Below are positions 25,221 to 33,635 of a stretch of DNA of 64,000 nt, one piece after another. A program made the translations under genes and the position numbers. The notes beneath the pieces were generated by a model. The model was not told the DNA's origin. It did not search any database and saw only the letters and a program-made list of their open reading frames with translations. Source of the DNA: a bacterium (GTDB taxonomy: Bacteria; Electryoneota; RPQS01); the NCBI GenBank assembly GCA_023382385.1, contig JAHDVH010000002.1:200219-264218 (forward strand). The letters run 5' to 3'. Every line of letters begins with the position of its first letter. Position 1 is the first letter of the stretch.

Positions 25221-25358
25221 GGATCACCTCGTCGCTTATGAGACATCATGTTCATGCAAGCAAAATCACATTCATCCGACTTCCTGTTAAACCTCACACG
25301 GTCTGCAATGGTTCCTCACGACTGAAACACCTGACACATCTGTCCGTACAAAATTGAA

Positions 25359-25390
25359 ACCGCAAACTCTAACTGAGTTTGCGGTCTTTT
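25359..25390. terminator. Terminator, probably of the rfb operon
   Basis: ACCGCAAACTC / GAGTTTGCGGT, perfect 11-bp stem with a 5-base loop, CTTTT on the plus side and TTTCAATTTT on the minus side. On the minus strand it lies about 200 bases past rfbB. On the plus strand it has no gene to serve. Confidence 0.6.
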
Positions 25391-25431
25391 GCTCCGGAAA
25401 AGTCTTTTATTCACTTAGTCGAGGAGGCCGC

Positions 25432-25554
25432 ATGCCTCTCCAATTCGGCCCCTTGGTGCGTAACTTCAATGCCAATTCGTCTCAATTAGTTATTGAACAA
25501 ATGGTTACTCGTTACGCTATTTTTGGGAACAAACACTTGACAACAGGCGTATGA
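25432..25554 (+). CDS. Possible 40-residue ORF
   Basis: ATG 25432 stands 4 bases behind GAGGAGG, a near-perfect ribosome site. The peptide starts MPLQFGPLVRNFNANSSQ and has no signal or membrane segment. No promoter is visible and no family is recognised. It lies between leftward genes. The ribosome site could be chance. Confidence 0.2.
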   Translation: MPLQFGPLVRNFNANSSQLVIEQMVTRYAIFGNKHLTTGV

Positions 25555-25590
25555 TGTATTATATTGACACCACTTCACGCGCCCCACCGC

Positions 25591-26607
25591 TCAAGCCCGC
25601 TCCAACGGTTTGTAGTGCTTTTCCATCCAAGCCTTGTAGTCCGCCTGTTTTAGTTTGATATCCCGCCACCACTCTTCGTGCTCGAGATACCACTTCACGG
25701 TCTTCTCAAGTCCCTGCATAAAGTTGTGTTTCTTCACCCAGCCTAACTTCTGAATCTTCTCGGTATCCACCGCATAACGGCGGTCGTGGCCGGGCCGATC
25801 CTGCACATACGTGATCAGCTCTTCCCCCTTGCTCAAGAGCTTCAGAATCGCGTGCGTAACGTCGATATTATACTCTTCGTTGTGCGACCCGCAGTTGTAG
25901 ATCTCGCCGACCGCCCCTTTCTGCAGCACCAAATCCAGCCCGTCGCATTGATCTTCCACAAACAGCCAATCCCTCACCTGCTTGCCGTCTCCGTAGACAG
26001 GCACAGGCTTATTCTCGATTAGATTCGTGACAAACAGCGGGACCAGCTTCTCGGGATATTGATACGGCCCGAAGTTATTCGACGAGCGCGTGATCAGCAC
26101 GGGCAAACCGTAAGTGACAAAATACGAACGCGCGAGCAATTCGCCGCCGGCTTTCGCTGAGGAATACGGCGATGACGGCGAGAGCGGATCGGTCTCCTTG
26201 AAGTAGCCTTCCAGCCGCGAGCCGTAGACTTCGTCGGTCGATATGTGCAGAAAGCGCTCGACTTTTCGCCGCCGCGCCTCTTCGCACAGCACATACACGC
26301 CTTTGACGTTAGTCATCACAAACAGATCGCCCGCGTGAATCGAACGGTCAACGTGCGTTTCGGCGGCGAAGTTCACCACCGCGTCGCAGCCCTCCATCGC
26401 TTCGGCCACCTTCTTCTCGTCGCAGATATCGCCGTGCACAAACCGGTAGCGCGCGTCACTCTCAACGTCTTTCAAATTGTCGAGATTCCCCGCATATGTC
26501 AGCGCGTCCAGATTCGTAATTTTCAAGTGCGGATACTTTTTCAACATATACCGCACAAAGTTGGAGCCAATAAACCCGGCCCCTCCGGTTACAAGCAGGT
26601 GGTTCAT
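25591..26607 (-). CDS. rfbB: dTDP-glucose 4,6-dehydratase
   Basis: Second step of dTDP-L-rhamnose synthesis: dTDP-glucose to dTDP-4-keto-6-deoxyglucose, NAD-dependent, cytoplasmic. Motifs: NAD-binding TGGAGFIGSNFVRYML at 7-22, THVDRSIH near 85, STDEVYGS near 123 with the catalytic Thr/Asp region, and YSSAKAGGELL near 148 carrying the Tyr-x3-Lys pair; RSSNNFGPYQYPEKLVPLF near 177. The length of 338 residues is normal. ATG 26607 matches the family start; earlier in-frame codons run into the nuclease gene. It is separated from its partners rfbC/D/A by a restriction-modification block. Confidence 0.95.
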   Translation of the reverse strand: MNHLLVTGGAGFIGSNFVRYMLKKYPHLKITNLDALTYAGNLDNLKDVESDARYRFVHGDICDEKKVAEAMEGCDAVVNFAAETHVDRSIHAGDLFVMTNVKGVYVLCEEARRRKVERFLHISTDEVYGSRLEGYFKETDPLSPSSPYSSAKAGGELLARSYFVTYGLPVLITRSSNNFGPYQYPEKLVPLFVTNLIENKPVPVYGDGKQVRDWLFVEDQCDGLDLVLQKGAVGEIYNCGSHNEEYNIDVTHAILKLLSKGEELITYVQDRPGHDRRYAVDTEKIQKLGWVKKHNFMQGLEKTVKWYLEHEEWWRDIKLKQADYKAWMEKHYKPLERA

Positions 26608-26614
26608 GAAATGC

Positions 26615-27565
26615 TCAAGACTCGTGTCCAAAGTCCATCAAATAGAGATCTCCATCAATCTTATAGAAAGTTACGTCGGTTCTACCGTACCTCTTCAAGT
26701 CTGCGAGAGTAACGGGTGCACCTGACGTCACTCCTAATCGCTTCCGGAAGTATTTACCTAATATACTGTTATTCTCTGGCGTATGAATTCCCTTTCGATT
26801 ATCTTGAGCCATAGTACACCAGAAGATCTCACCATCGTCTGTTTGAACAAGAAACCAATGCGATCTCGGAGGGAAGAAGTAAGGATCAGCCTTATGAATG
26901 GAAGCCTGCACTGGAATGTACGCCTGATCCGGGTCCCGACCGGGCCGTTGTCCCCAGTTCAAGCCTGAGTGCCAGTGCATGCCACCCCTGGTAGGCAGCA
27001 AACTTACTTTCACTTGCTGAACGCTGTCGTCCCTATCAGCGATGCCATGATCAAGTCTCGCTCTGTTTATGGCTACTTGATCTCTCGTTACCTTAGTGAC
27101 ATACTCCTGCGCCTTCTCTGAACGGCATTCAACAGAGCGAATGTTTTGCGCAAGTAGAGCATGATACCGCCTTATTGCAAGAGGGTCGCATTCAACGATA
27201 CACTCACGGTTGTCCCTAAAACCTCCCCAAGTGAAGTTCGCCGAACCTGCGAACCCTGCACGCGAAGTTGCGCCATCGAAATATGCGTAGCACTTTGCGT
27301 GGCATGGCGTCGCATCCAAGAAATACCTACACTCAAACCTCTCTTTGAATCGATCTGACAAATCGATAAAACCTCTGTGGTCGGGCTCTGCTACGCCCGA
27401 CCGTGTTACCATTCCTACAAGTAACTGAACGTTGAGCTTGGAAGAAGTTTCCAAGATGTGTTTTGCAAACGCCGCACTGGCAAAACCACTTACGCAATAT
27501 AGCGTACTTGAAGACTTCACTATCGAATCACCAAAAACAATATCATATAGATTTTCCGTTAACAT
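26615..27565 (-). CDS. NgoFVII/PLD-type restriction endonuclease
   Basis: 316 residues. The N-terminal half is a phospholipase D-type nuclease domain with one HxK(x4)D(x6)GSxN motif, seen as HAKCYAYFDGATSRAGFAGSANFTWGGF split over about residues 108-136; the His is the expected nucleophile, usually active as a dimer. The C-terminal half (GLNWGQR near 200, AYIPVQASI, FFPPRSHWFLVQTDDGE, LGKYFRKRLGV near 280) matches the NgoFVII-family DNA-recognition region as I know it. It starts inside the end of the methylase gene (overlap of 7 bases), so nuclease and methylase are co-expressed. The recognition sequence cannot be read from here; NgoFVII itself cuts GCSGC. Confidence 0.85.
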   Translation of the reverse strand: MLTENLYDIVFGDSIVKSSSTLYCVSGFASAAFAKHILETSSKLNVQLLVGMVTRSGVAEPDHRGFIDLSDRFKERFECRYFLDATPCHAKCYAYFDGATSRAGFAGSANFTWGGFRDNRECIVECDPLAIRRYHALLAQNIRSVECRSEKAQEYVTKVTRDQVAINRARLDHGIADRDDSVQQVKVSLLPTRGGMHWHSGLNWGQRPGRDPDQAYIPVQASIHKADPYFFPPRSHWFLVQTDDGEIFWCTMAQDNRKGIHTPENNSILGKYFRKRLGVTSGAPVTLADLKRYGRTDVTFYKIDGDLYLMDFGHES

Positions 27566-28692
27566 TCGTCTAGAGTCCTCACTGTGTCAAGGAAGTCTGA
27601 TTGAGTATGAATGTGATCTAGATTCGCTTCTACGTGATCGTAGGATACGCCTACAAGTGTTTTGAGAACAGACGTGCATATCAGTCGCGCCGCATGTGGA
27701 GGTACCGCCATGCCAATTTGTTTTCGAACAGATTCTTTTGAACCCTCAAAGACAAAAGTATCGGGAAATGTTTGGAGTCGTGCGCGCTCTCTGTTCGTTA
27801 GCGCCCTCGGTTCCTTCCAATGATACACATGCGTGCCACCTCCGCCACTACCTGTTACAGTATAAGCCGGCTTATAGGGGTCGAGCCTTTTATAAATGTG
27901 GCTCATTCTGACGTTCGGCACGTTTAGACGAAGATGCCTTGGAACGTTTTCGTGCCAAGCATTCCCGCCTGGAGGTATGTGGCGCAATCTCTCAATTACA
28001 GATTTGGATTGGCGCGTGTGTTCATGATTTGCGGCGTCATGAGGAATTGGAGGACACTCCAGAGCATCATAGGCAGTCTTCCTAAATTCAGGGGTTGTTG
28101 GTGCTGGCACCTTGAATTTGAGGTCAAGATCTGTTCTTATGCCGACTATGAGCACCCTGTGTCTGGTTTGTGGAACTCCGTAATCTTCAAATTTATAGAG
28201 ATGCGCCGTTAAATTGTAACCAAATCCAGCGTGTTTGAGGTCATCTAGAATCGAGACGAAAGCTCTTCCTTCATTAGCGCTTCGCAGTCCAGAAACGTTC
28301 TCAGCAACAAACCAAACTGGCTTGTGCACTTCTAAGACTCTTACTCCGTAACGATACAGAGGACCAAAGTTTCCATTAAGGCCAAGTTGTTCACCAACCA
28401 TGCTGTAGTCGTTGCACGGAAAACCGAACGCAAGTGCATCTATACTGCGTAGAGAATCAATGTCCAAACTCCGCACATCACGATTAATAACGAGCTCTGG
28501 TGATTGAGGACAAATGTTTCTACGAAACGTTGCACAAGAGTCCGCATCAATGTCATTCGCCCAACAAGAAACGATTCTATACTCAACACCCTTGTACCTA
28601 ATGCACGAGTTTGTCGCTCCTAGTGATAGTCCACCGGGTCCGCTAAACAACTCGCCAAGTCTGAAACTGCATGTCCCCTCGCTAATTTGCAC
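27559..28692 (-). CDS. DNA (cytosine-5) methyltransferase
   Basis: 377 residues. Conserved m5C motifs in order: I ELFSGPGGLSLG near 14, IV AFGFPCNDYSMVG near 88 (catalytic Cys in the PC pair; PCN rather than the common PCQ), VI VAENVSGL near 128, VIII PQTRHRVLIVG near 174, and X KQIGMAVPPHAA near 330. Motif IX is likely near RALTNRERARLQTFPD. The target-recognition region is about 185-290. It protects the host from the NgoFVII-type nuclease encoded next. The start overlaps the end of vsr by 11 bases. Base composition is visibly more AT-rich than the flanking rfb genes, a sign of transfer. Confidence 0.93.
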   Translation of the reverse strand: MQISEGTCSFRLGELFSGPGGLSLGATNSCIRYKGVEYRIVSCWANDIDADSCATFRRNICPQSPELVINRDVRSLDIDSLRSIDALAFGFPCNDYSMVGEQLGLNGNFGPLYRYGVRVLEVHKPVWFVAENVSGLRSANEGRAFVSILDDLKHAGFGYNLTAHLYKFEDYGVPQTRHRVLIVGIRTDLDLKFKVPAPTTPEFRKTAYDALECPPIPHDAANHEHTRQSKSVIERLRHIPPGGNAWHENVPRHLRLNVPNVRMSHIYKRLDPYKPAYTVTGSGGGGTHVYHWKEPRALTNRERARLQTFPDTFVFEGSKESVRKQIGMAVPPHAARLICTSVLKTLVGVSYDHVEANLDHIHTQSDFLDTVRTLDEC

Positions 28693-29089
28693 AGCGCATC
28701 CTCTTTGCCAAAAGCCTTCTAAGTTTGTAATCCTCTTTCGTCTCGCATTCCCACACTATGACAACTTTCCATCCCATCGTGGTCAAGACCTCGCAAACCT
28801 CTCTGAATCTCAAGACATTCCGTTTGAGCTTCGTTCCCCAGTACTCCGTGTTAGTCAATGGCATGCTTGCGCGTCGACATCTTTCGTGCTGGTGCCAAAA
28901 GCAACCATTCACAAAAACAACTACTCTGTGCGACTTAAGGACAATATCAGGCTTCCCGGGCAGATTCGCGTCATGTAGCCGAAAACGGTACCCCATACAA
29001 TGTAGAATAGATCGAACTCGCAACTCAGGTTGTGTATCTTTCGATCTAATCCGAGACATATTCCTGGATCTTTGAGAACGCGAGACCAT
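28682..29089 (-). CDS. vsr: Very short patch repair (Vsr) endonuclease
   Basis: 135 residues. Nicks next to T:G mismatches that arise when 5-methylcytosine deaminates, repairing the mutations caused by the neighbouring methylase. The full family signature is present: SRNMSRIRSKDTQPELRVRS at 8-27, PGKPDIVLKSHRVVVFVNGC around 44-63 with the catalytic Asp, and FWHQHERC with zinc-binding His/Cys. The ATG at 29089 follows GAGAGG, 18 bases behind the rfbC stop. It is the first gene of the inserted block in transcription order. Confidence 0.95.
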   Translation of the reverse strand: MVSRSQRSRNMSRIRSKDTQPELRVRSILHCMGYRFRLHDANLPGKPDIVLKSHRVVVFVNGCFWHQHERCRRASMPLTNTEYWGTKLKRNVLRFREVCEVLTTMGWKVVIVWECETKEDYKLRRLLAKRMRCAN

Positions 29090-29107
29090 GTCAGCCTCTC
29101 CATCCCT

Positions 29108-29563
29108 CTACTTAAACACAATATCCCAGTTATACGGAATCTTCGGGTCGTCGAAGGCAGCGCGGTGTTCGTCGGGATTCTGATAATCATACAGATGATC
29201 CGGACAATTGACCACCACGCTTTCCGATTCGCTGATGCACTTCCAGCCGTGATAAACTCCCGGCGGAATAACGATCAGCATCGGATTGTATTCCCCCACG
29301 AAAAACTCGTTGATCTCACCTTTCGTCGGTGAATCCTCGCGCGCATCGTAGAGCACGACCTTGATCATCCCCTTCACGCACGTCATCTGATCCGACTGCT
29401 TCTTGTGAAAGTGCCACGCCTTGACCACACCCGGATAGTTGGTGGTCATATAAACCTGCGCAATCGTCAGATAATCCGGATCGTCCTTGCGCAAAATCTC
29501 CATCAGCCGCCCCCGCTCGTCGGGAATCAGCCGCAATTTCTTTGTTACAACGCCTTGAATCAT
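29108..29563 (-). CDS. rfbC: dTDP-4-dehydrorhamnose 3,5-epimerase family cupin
   Basis: Third step of dTDP-rhamnose synthesis in the operon logic. A 151-residue cupin with VKAWHFHKKQSDQMTCVKG near 47-65, VVLYDAREDSPTKGEINEFF near 69-88, and PPGVYHGWKC near 100. It belongs to the short branch of the family that lacks the classical RGLHYQ motif and is some 30 residues shorter than E. coli RfbC, so the exact stereochemistry of the product is not certain; it may epimerise at one position or act on another dTDP-keto-sugar. It lies 23 bases behind rfbD. Confidence 0.85.
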   Translation of the reverse strand: MIQGVVTKKLRLIPDERGRLMEILRKDDPDYLTIAQVYMTTNYPGVVKAWHFHKKQSDQMTCVKGMIKVVLYDAREDSPTKGEINEFFVGEYNPMLIVIPPGVYHGWKCISESESVVVNCPDHLYDYQNPDEHRAAFDDPKIPYNWDIVFK

Positions 29564-29586
29564 GTCTCTCGGTTTCTTCCTCTATC

Positions 29587-30426
29587 TTACCTTTTCAAAT
29601 AGTCTTTCAAACCCTCTTCCCACGTCGGCATCTCGTTGCCCAAAGCCAGCGCGTAAAGCGCAGGGGACAGCCGCGAATTCTTCGGACGCGGCGCCGGACG
29701 CGGATGCTCCTTTGACGTGCACGGCATCACCGGAGTCGTCACGCCTTTCAACTCGAGCGCTTTCTTCGCAAATTCATACCATGTCGTGTAGCCCTGATTC
29801 GTGACGTGATACGTGCCGAACGCGCCGCTCTCGCTGATCCGGATCAACTCCGGCACGAGATCGGCCACAAACGTCGGTGAACCGTGCTGATCGTTCACAA
29901 CTTTCAATTCGTCGCGTTCGCGCGCGAGCTTCAAAATCGTCTCAATGAAGTTCGGGCCGTTCTTTCCGCACAACCACGACACGCGCACGATATAAAACCA
30001 CGGACAGATTGCACGCACGAATTGCTCACCCGCGTATTTCGACTTGCCGTAGACGCTGCGCGGATTGCCCGCATCCCATTCGTCGTAAGGCGAGTCCTTC
30101 GTGCCGTCAAAAATGTAATCGGTCGAAACATACAAGAGCGGCACACCGAGCGACTCGGCCGCCAACGCCATATTCTGTGTGCCGATCGCGTTGACGCGCA
30201 TCGCCTGCTCGGGATCGGTTTCACACTGATCGACGTTTGTGAACGCGGCGCAGTGGAAAATAAACTCCGGATCGGCTTCGCCCGCAAGTCTCAATACGCG
30301 TTCGCGGTCGGTGATGTCCACTTCCGGCAGACTGAAACCCGTAACTTCGTCTCCCTGATCTTCGCAGGCCAGCGACAGCTCGCTGCCCAGCATGCCGAGC
30401 TGTCCGGTGATAAGAATGCGGCGCAT
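29587..30426 (-). CDS. rfbD: dTDP-4-dehydrorhamnose reductase
   Basis: Last step of dTDP-L-rhamnose synthesis, NAD(P)H-dependent, cytoplasmic. Short-chain-type extended reductase: ILITGQLGMLGSELSLACE at 4-22 (nucleotide site), HCAAFTNVDQCE near 58-69, YVSTDYIFDGTKDSPYDEWD near 100 with the catalytic region, and VYGKSKYAGEQ near 129 with Tyr-x3-Lys. 279 residues, normal. It starts 4 bases after the membrane-protein gene stop. Confidence 0.93.
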   Translation of the reverse strand: MRRILITGQLGMLGSELSLACEDQGDEVTGFSLPEVDITDRERVLRLAGEADPEFIFHCAAFTNVDQCETDPEQAMRVNAIGTQNMALAAESLGVPLLYVSTDYIFDGTKDSPYDEWDAGNPRSVYGKSKYAGEQFVRAICPWFYIVRVSWLCGKNGPNFIETILKLARERDELKVVNDQHGSPTFVADLVPELIRISESGAFGTYHVTNQGYTTWYEFAKKALELKGVTTPVMPCTSKEHPRPAPRPKNSRLSPALYALALGNEMPTWEEGLKDYLKR

Positions 30427-30429
30427 ATT

Positions 30430-31569
30430 CTAAGCTGTTGTGCGTGGTGTGATATTCAGCAAAACAAATGTCAAAGCGGCGGGAATCAGCGGCCCGAAGT
30501 AGTTCGCGCCCTCCCACACCGCGAACTCGAACTGATTGGCCTGCAAATCTCCCAGCGCCGACCAGAACATCGTAACAAGCAGCGAGACCAGGACTCCCTT
30601 GATCCACATCCGCTCACTCAGTTCCGTACGCAACGCCAGATAGAGCAGCGTCGCCGCGGTCGTGAGGAGAGATACAATTTCCAGCGTCGGCCCGAGCATT
30701 CCCTTCGCCCAGAAGAATCGCGTCAGCGGAAAATAGCGTTCCGGATTCCACAGGTAAAACGGCAATTGAATCAGAACGAACAGCCCGATCGCCGCGAATC
30801 CATAGGCAAACCCGCTCTTGCTGCTCTTGCGCAAAAGAAAACCCGCGATCAAAGCGAGCAAATAGCCGAACACAATGCGCGAACTCGTAACGCACGCAGA
30901 AAGCAGCGCGCTGAAAGACTTCGCAACCACTCCGCCCCTCGTCCACGCGCGGAAACTCCAAATCGTCACGAGCAGAAACGCGCAGCCCATCGCAAGCATA
31001 TCCGATCCTGTCACGGATAATTCCCAGAACACCGGCGCGCTGAAACACAGAATCAGAAAGAGCGTACCGAGTCGCAAGCCGAACCACAGCGCGATACAAC
31101 CCGCCGTCACCGCGACCCATACGGGCGACAGCAACTCCATCGCCTGCGCAAACACGAACGGTAGCGACAGCACAATCCACCCCGGCCCGGCACTCACCCA
31201 CTCCTGCTTGAACGTCTCGCCTTCGTAAGGATTCAATCCCTGCACCAGTCGTTCGCCGCCGACCACCAGCGCATCATCCTGCGGACTTCCCCGTCCCTCA
31301 AATTTCAGCGCGTCCGCATACGGATAAACAGTCATATTGAGTATGACATGCAGCGCAATTAATGAGACGAACAGCACGCGCGAATTGAACAGACGCCTGA
31401 AACTTTTCGTGCGCACCAGCCACGCGTAGACGGCAAATGCGGCGACAAAATAGAGCGGAATCAGAACGTGCAGCGACTCGGGCAGATACTTGAGCAGTGC
31501 TCTTAGCGAAGGAACCTGCAGACTCCAAAGGAGCAGCCACGGTCGCCAGTCGAGGATAGAGCGCGCCAC
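30430..31569 (-). CDS. Polytopic membrane protein, probable glycosyltransferase (GT87-like)
   Basis: 379 residues with about ten hydrophobic helices. A soluble loop at about 88-118 contains PQDDALVVGGERLVQGLNPYEG, typical of GT87/DUF2029-type membrane transferases (the DxxxxGxxxxxGxxPY pattern) that use lipid-linked sugars in the outer leaflet. It sits inside the rhamnose operon, directly before rfbD, so a role in placing a sugar on a surface glycan is reasonable. I see no diagnostic catalytic residue beyond that loop. Confidence 0.72.
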   Translation of the reverse strand: MARSILDWRPWLLLWSLQVPSLRALLKYLPESLHVLIPLYFVAAFAVYAWLVRTKSFRRLFNSRVLFVSLIALHVILNMTVYPYADALKFEGRGSPQDDALVVGGERLVQGLNPYEGETFKQEWVSAGPGWIVLSLPFVFAQAMELLSPVWVAVTAGCIALWFGLRLGTLFLILCFSAPVFWELSVTGSDMLAMGCAFLLVTIWSFRAWTRGGVVAKSFSALLSACVTSSRIVFGYLLALIAGFLLRKSSKSGFAYGFAAIGLFVLIQLPFYLWNPERYFPLTRFFWAKGMLGPTLEIVSLLTTAATLLYLALRTELSERMWIKGVLVSLLVTMFWSALGDLQANQFEFAVWEGANYFGPLIPAALTFVLLNITPRTTA

Positions 31570-31575
31570 GAAAAA

Positions 31576-32307
31576 TTAGTCGAGCGAGTAGCTGGCCTTG
31601 ACTACGGCGGTGATATCCTTCTCTTTCGAGGACGTGTCATAGTAGCCGTAGTCGGAGACGTCGGTCGAGTTGCGCGGCGTGACTTGAAAGACACCCATGC
31701 GCGCATCGCGCAGTTCGCCAAGCTTTGCGCCCGACGATTCGGCCATGACTTTTGCACGTTCGGCGGCGTCCTTCATCGCTTCACCGAGCATTTCGATGCG
31801 CAGATCGGCGAGCTTGGTATACAGATACTGCGCGCCCCACGATTGAAACGGCACGCCTTCGCTGATCAGTTGATCTGATTTCTTGATCAACTCGCCGACC
31901 GCATCCACGCGCGTCGAACGAATCTCAAATGTCTGATTCACACGAAAGCCGAGAATCCGGCCCGTAAAATTGCCGTACTGATTGTATTCCTGAATCTGCT
32001 CACTCGACACAGGTTTCATGGTCAGTTCGGCATCGGGAACTCCGTTCTCCTTGAAGAACTTCTGCACTCGTTCGCCGTGCGCGCGCACCGACTGATAGGC
32101 CTCCTGCTGTGTGGCCTCCTGTGCGGTGACGTTGCCCGACCAGACAATCAGATCCGCGACAATCGGCCGTTTTGCCGAACCTGTGACGGAAATCATGTCG
32201 CCGACTTTGCGCATCTCGACCAATTGATGACCGAGAACAAATGACGCGGCCACTATCGCAATCGCGATAAAGAACAAGCCGCCGTTGTTGTCTTTTGTGT
32301 CTGCCAT
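31576..32307 (-). CDS. SIMPL (DUF541) domain protein
   Basis: 243 residues. One N-terminal membrane anchor (about 11-28) and then a periplasmic SIMPL domain: DMISVTGSAKRPIVADLIVW near 37-56, helical AHGERVQKFFKENGVPDAEL, GFRVNQTFEIRSTRVDAVG near 120-140, and EAMKDAAERAKVMAESSGAKLGEL split over about 175-200. The family (YggE in E. coli) is tied to oxidative stress and membrane quality control but has no defined biochemistry. It lies between rfbA and the membrane transferase; whether it serves the rhamnose pathway is unknown. Confidence 0.85.
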   Translation of the reverse strand: MADTKDNNGGLFFIAIAIVAASFVLGHQLVEMRKVGDMISVTGSAKRPIVADLIVWSGNVTAQEATQQEAYQSVRAHGERVQKFFKENGVPDAELTMKPVSSEQIQEYNQYGNFTGRILGFRVNQTFEIRSTRVDAVGELIKKSDQLISEGVPFQSWGAQYLYTKLADLRIEMLGEAMKDAAERAKVMAESSGAKLGELRDARMGVFQVTPRNSTDVSDYGYYDTSSKEKDITAVVKASYSLD

Positions 32308-32369
32308 ATGTGACTACTTTCGCGTCATCCGGAACGAAGTGACGGATGACAAAAGTGGGACGTATTCCC

Positions 32370-33116
32370 TTAAAACCAATTCTCCTTCAAGTCCGGCTTG
32401 ACCTGCTCGGCTACCAACCGCGACGCGCGATAGAGCGATGGAAACGTCCCCGCGTCCGTCCACCAGCCTTCGATGGTGGATGAGGTCAGCGTCCCCTCGC
32501 GCAGGTAGGCGTTGTTCACGTCCGTGATTTCGAGTTCGCCGCGCGCGGAGGGTTTCAGAGTCGAAATGATCTCGTAAACGTGCGCGTCGTACATATAGAC
32601 GCCGATGACCGCGAGATTCGACTTGGGAGCCTTCGGCTTCTCTTCAATCGATAGCACCTTGCCGCTCTTGTCCACTTCGGCAACGCCGAAGCGCTGCGGG
32701 TCATGAACTTCTTTCAGCAGAATCTTCGCGCCTTTTTTCTGCGCTTTGAATTCATCCACATGCGGCTTAATGGAATTCTCGAGAATGTTGTCGCCGAGAA
32801 TCACGCAAATCGGATCGTCGCCGGTGAATTCGCGCGCGAGCCTGAGCGCGTCCGCGATGCCGCCTTCGCCTTCCTGATACGCGTAATTGATGAACGACAG
32901 CCCGAACGCCTTGCCGTTGCCCAAAAGATTCAAAAAGTCACCCGCATAGTGTCCGCCGGTGACGACCACGATTTCATTGATGCCCGCGTCGACGAGCGTC
33001 TGAATCGGAAAATAGATCATCGGCCGGTCGTAGACGGGCAGCAGATGCTTATTGGTGATTTTGGTCAACGGCAGCATGCGCGTACCGAGACCGCCCGCAA
33101 GGATAACACCCTTCAT
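32370..33116 (-). CDS. rfbA: Glucose-1-phosphate thymidylyltransferase
   Basis: First step of dTDP-rhamnose synthesis: dTTP plus glucose 1-phosphate to dTDP-glucose. Nucleotidyltransferase motifs: MKGVILAGGLGTRMLPLT at 1-18, then NKHLLPVYDRPMIYFPI near 22-38, ICVILGDNILENS near 103 with the metal Asp, FGVAEVDKSGKVLSIEEKP near 144, and EGWWTDAGTFPSL near 216. The 248-residue length is shorter than E. coli RmlA (about 290); it lacks the C-terminal allosteric helical extension, as in StrD-like short forms. No sign of truncation. Confidence 0.92.
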   Translation of the reverse strand: MKGVILAGGLGTRMLPLTKITNKHLLPVYDRPMIYFPIQTLVDAGINEIVVVTGGHYAGDFLNLLGNGKAFGLSFINYAYQEGEGGIADALRLAREFTGDDPICVILGDNILENSIKPHVDEFKAQKKGAKILLKEVHDPQRFGVAEVDKSGKVLSIEEKPKAPKSNLAVIGVYMYDAHVYEIISTLKPSARGELEITDVNNAYLREGTLTSSTIEGWWTDAGTFPSLYRASRLVAEQVKPDLKENWF

Positions 33117-33171
33117 GTGGAGTAGTCAAAAATGTAAAGTGAGAATGTGGAAGAAATTGAAAATGCTGCAA

Positions 33172-33627
33172 TCAGCGCGGCGCATTGGGTGCGGCTTCAC
33201 GCTGCCTCATCTCCTGACCGCGAACAATGACAAACGCGACCAGCGAAACGAGAAAGAACACGAGCAGCGCCCACGCGATGCCTTGAATCGTGCCGACAAT
33301 CGAGCGGTAGATTTCCAGCGTCCACGTCTCGTTGTTCAACACCGGCGGCTGCCACTCCTGGCCTTCGTGCTTCTGCTCGACACCGGGCCGATCCACCCAG
33401 CGGCCCTGCGATCCTTCGGTGTATTGCTCGAGTTTGTAGAGATTCACGCCCGAGCTGACTCCGACCACGATGACGGCGAACAGGATGTACCGCTGCCACG
33501 CGGCGGAAATGTCGTCCCGCAGCACGCGCGTCAGGATACCGCCGATGGACTTGCGAAAGACCAGCGCCACGATCACGCTCGTGAGCAGGGACGTGATCAA
33601 TGTGGCAAATAATAGTGAGAAGAACAT
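33172..33627 (-). CDS. Small membrane protein of unknown function
   Basis: 151 residues with three hydrophobic helices (about 5-25, 45-63 and 107-135) and a periplasmic or cytoplasmic loop of 40 residues between the second and third (SGVNLYKLEQYTEGSQGRW). The tail is basic and ends in NAPR. No family recognised. It starts 8 bases after the upstream gene stop and sits in the same operon as rfbA. Confidence 0.65.
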   Translation of the reverse strand: MFFSLLFATLITSLLTSVIVALVFRKSIGGILTRVLRDDISAAWQRYILFAVIVVGVSSGVNLYKLEQYTEGSQGRWVDRPGVEQKHEGQEWQPPVLNNETWTLEIYRSIVGTIQGIAWALLVFFLVSLVAFVIVRGQEMRQREAAPNAPR

Positions 33628-33635
33628 GATGTCTC

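Larger units (their letters stand above)
25221..25590. other. Intergenic region with a strong hairpin and a possible short ORF
   Basis: 370 bases between two leftward genes. They hold the hairpin at 25359-25390 and a 40-codon frame at 25432-25554 with a ribosome site. No clear promoter for the barrel gene at 25220 was found. Confidence 0.5.
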
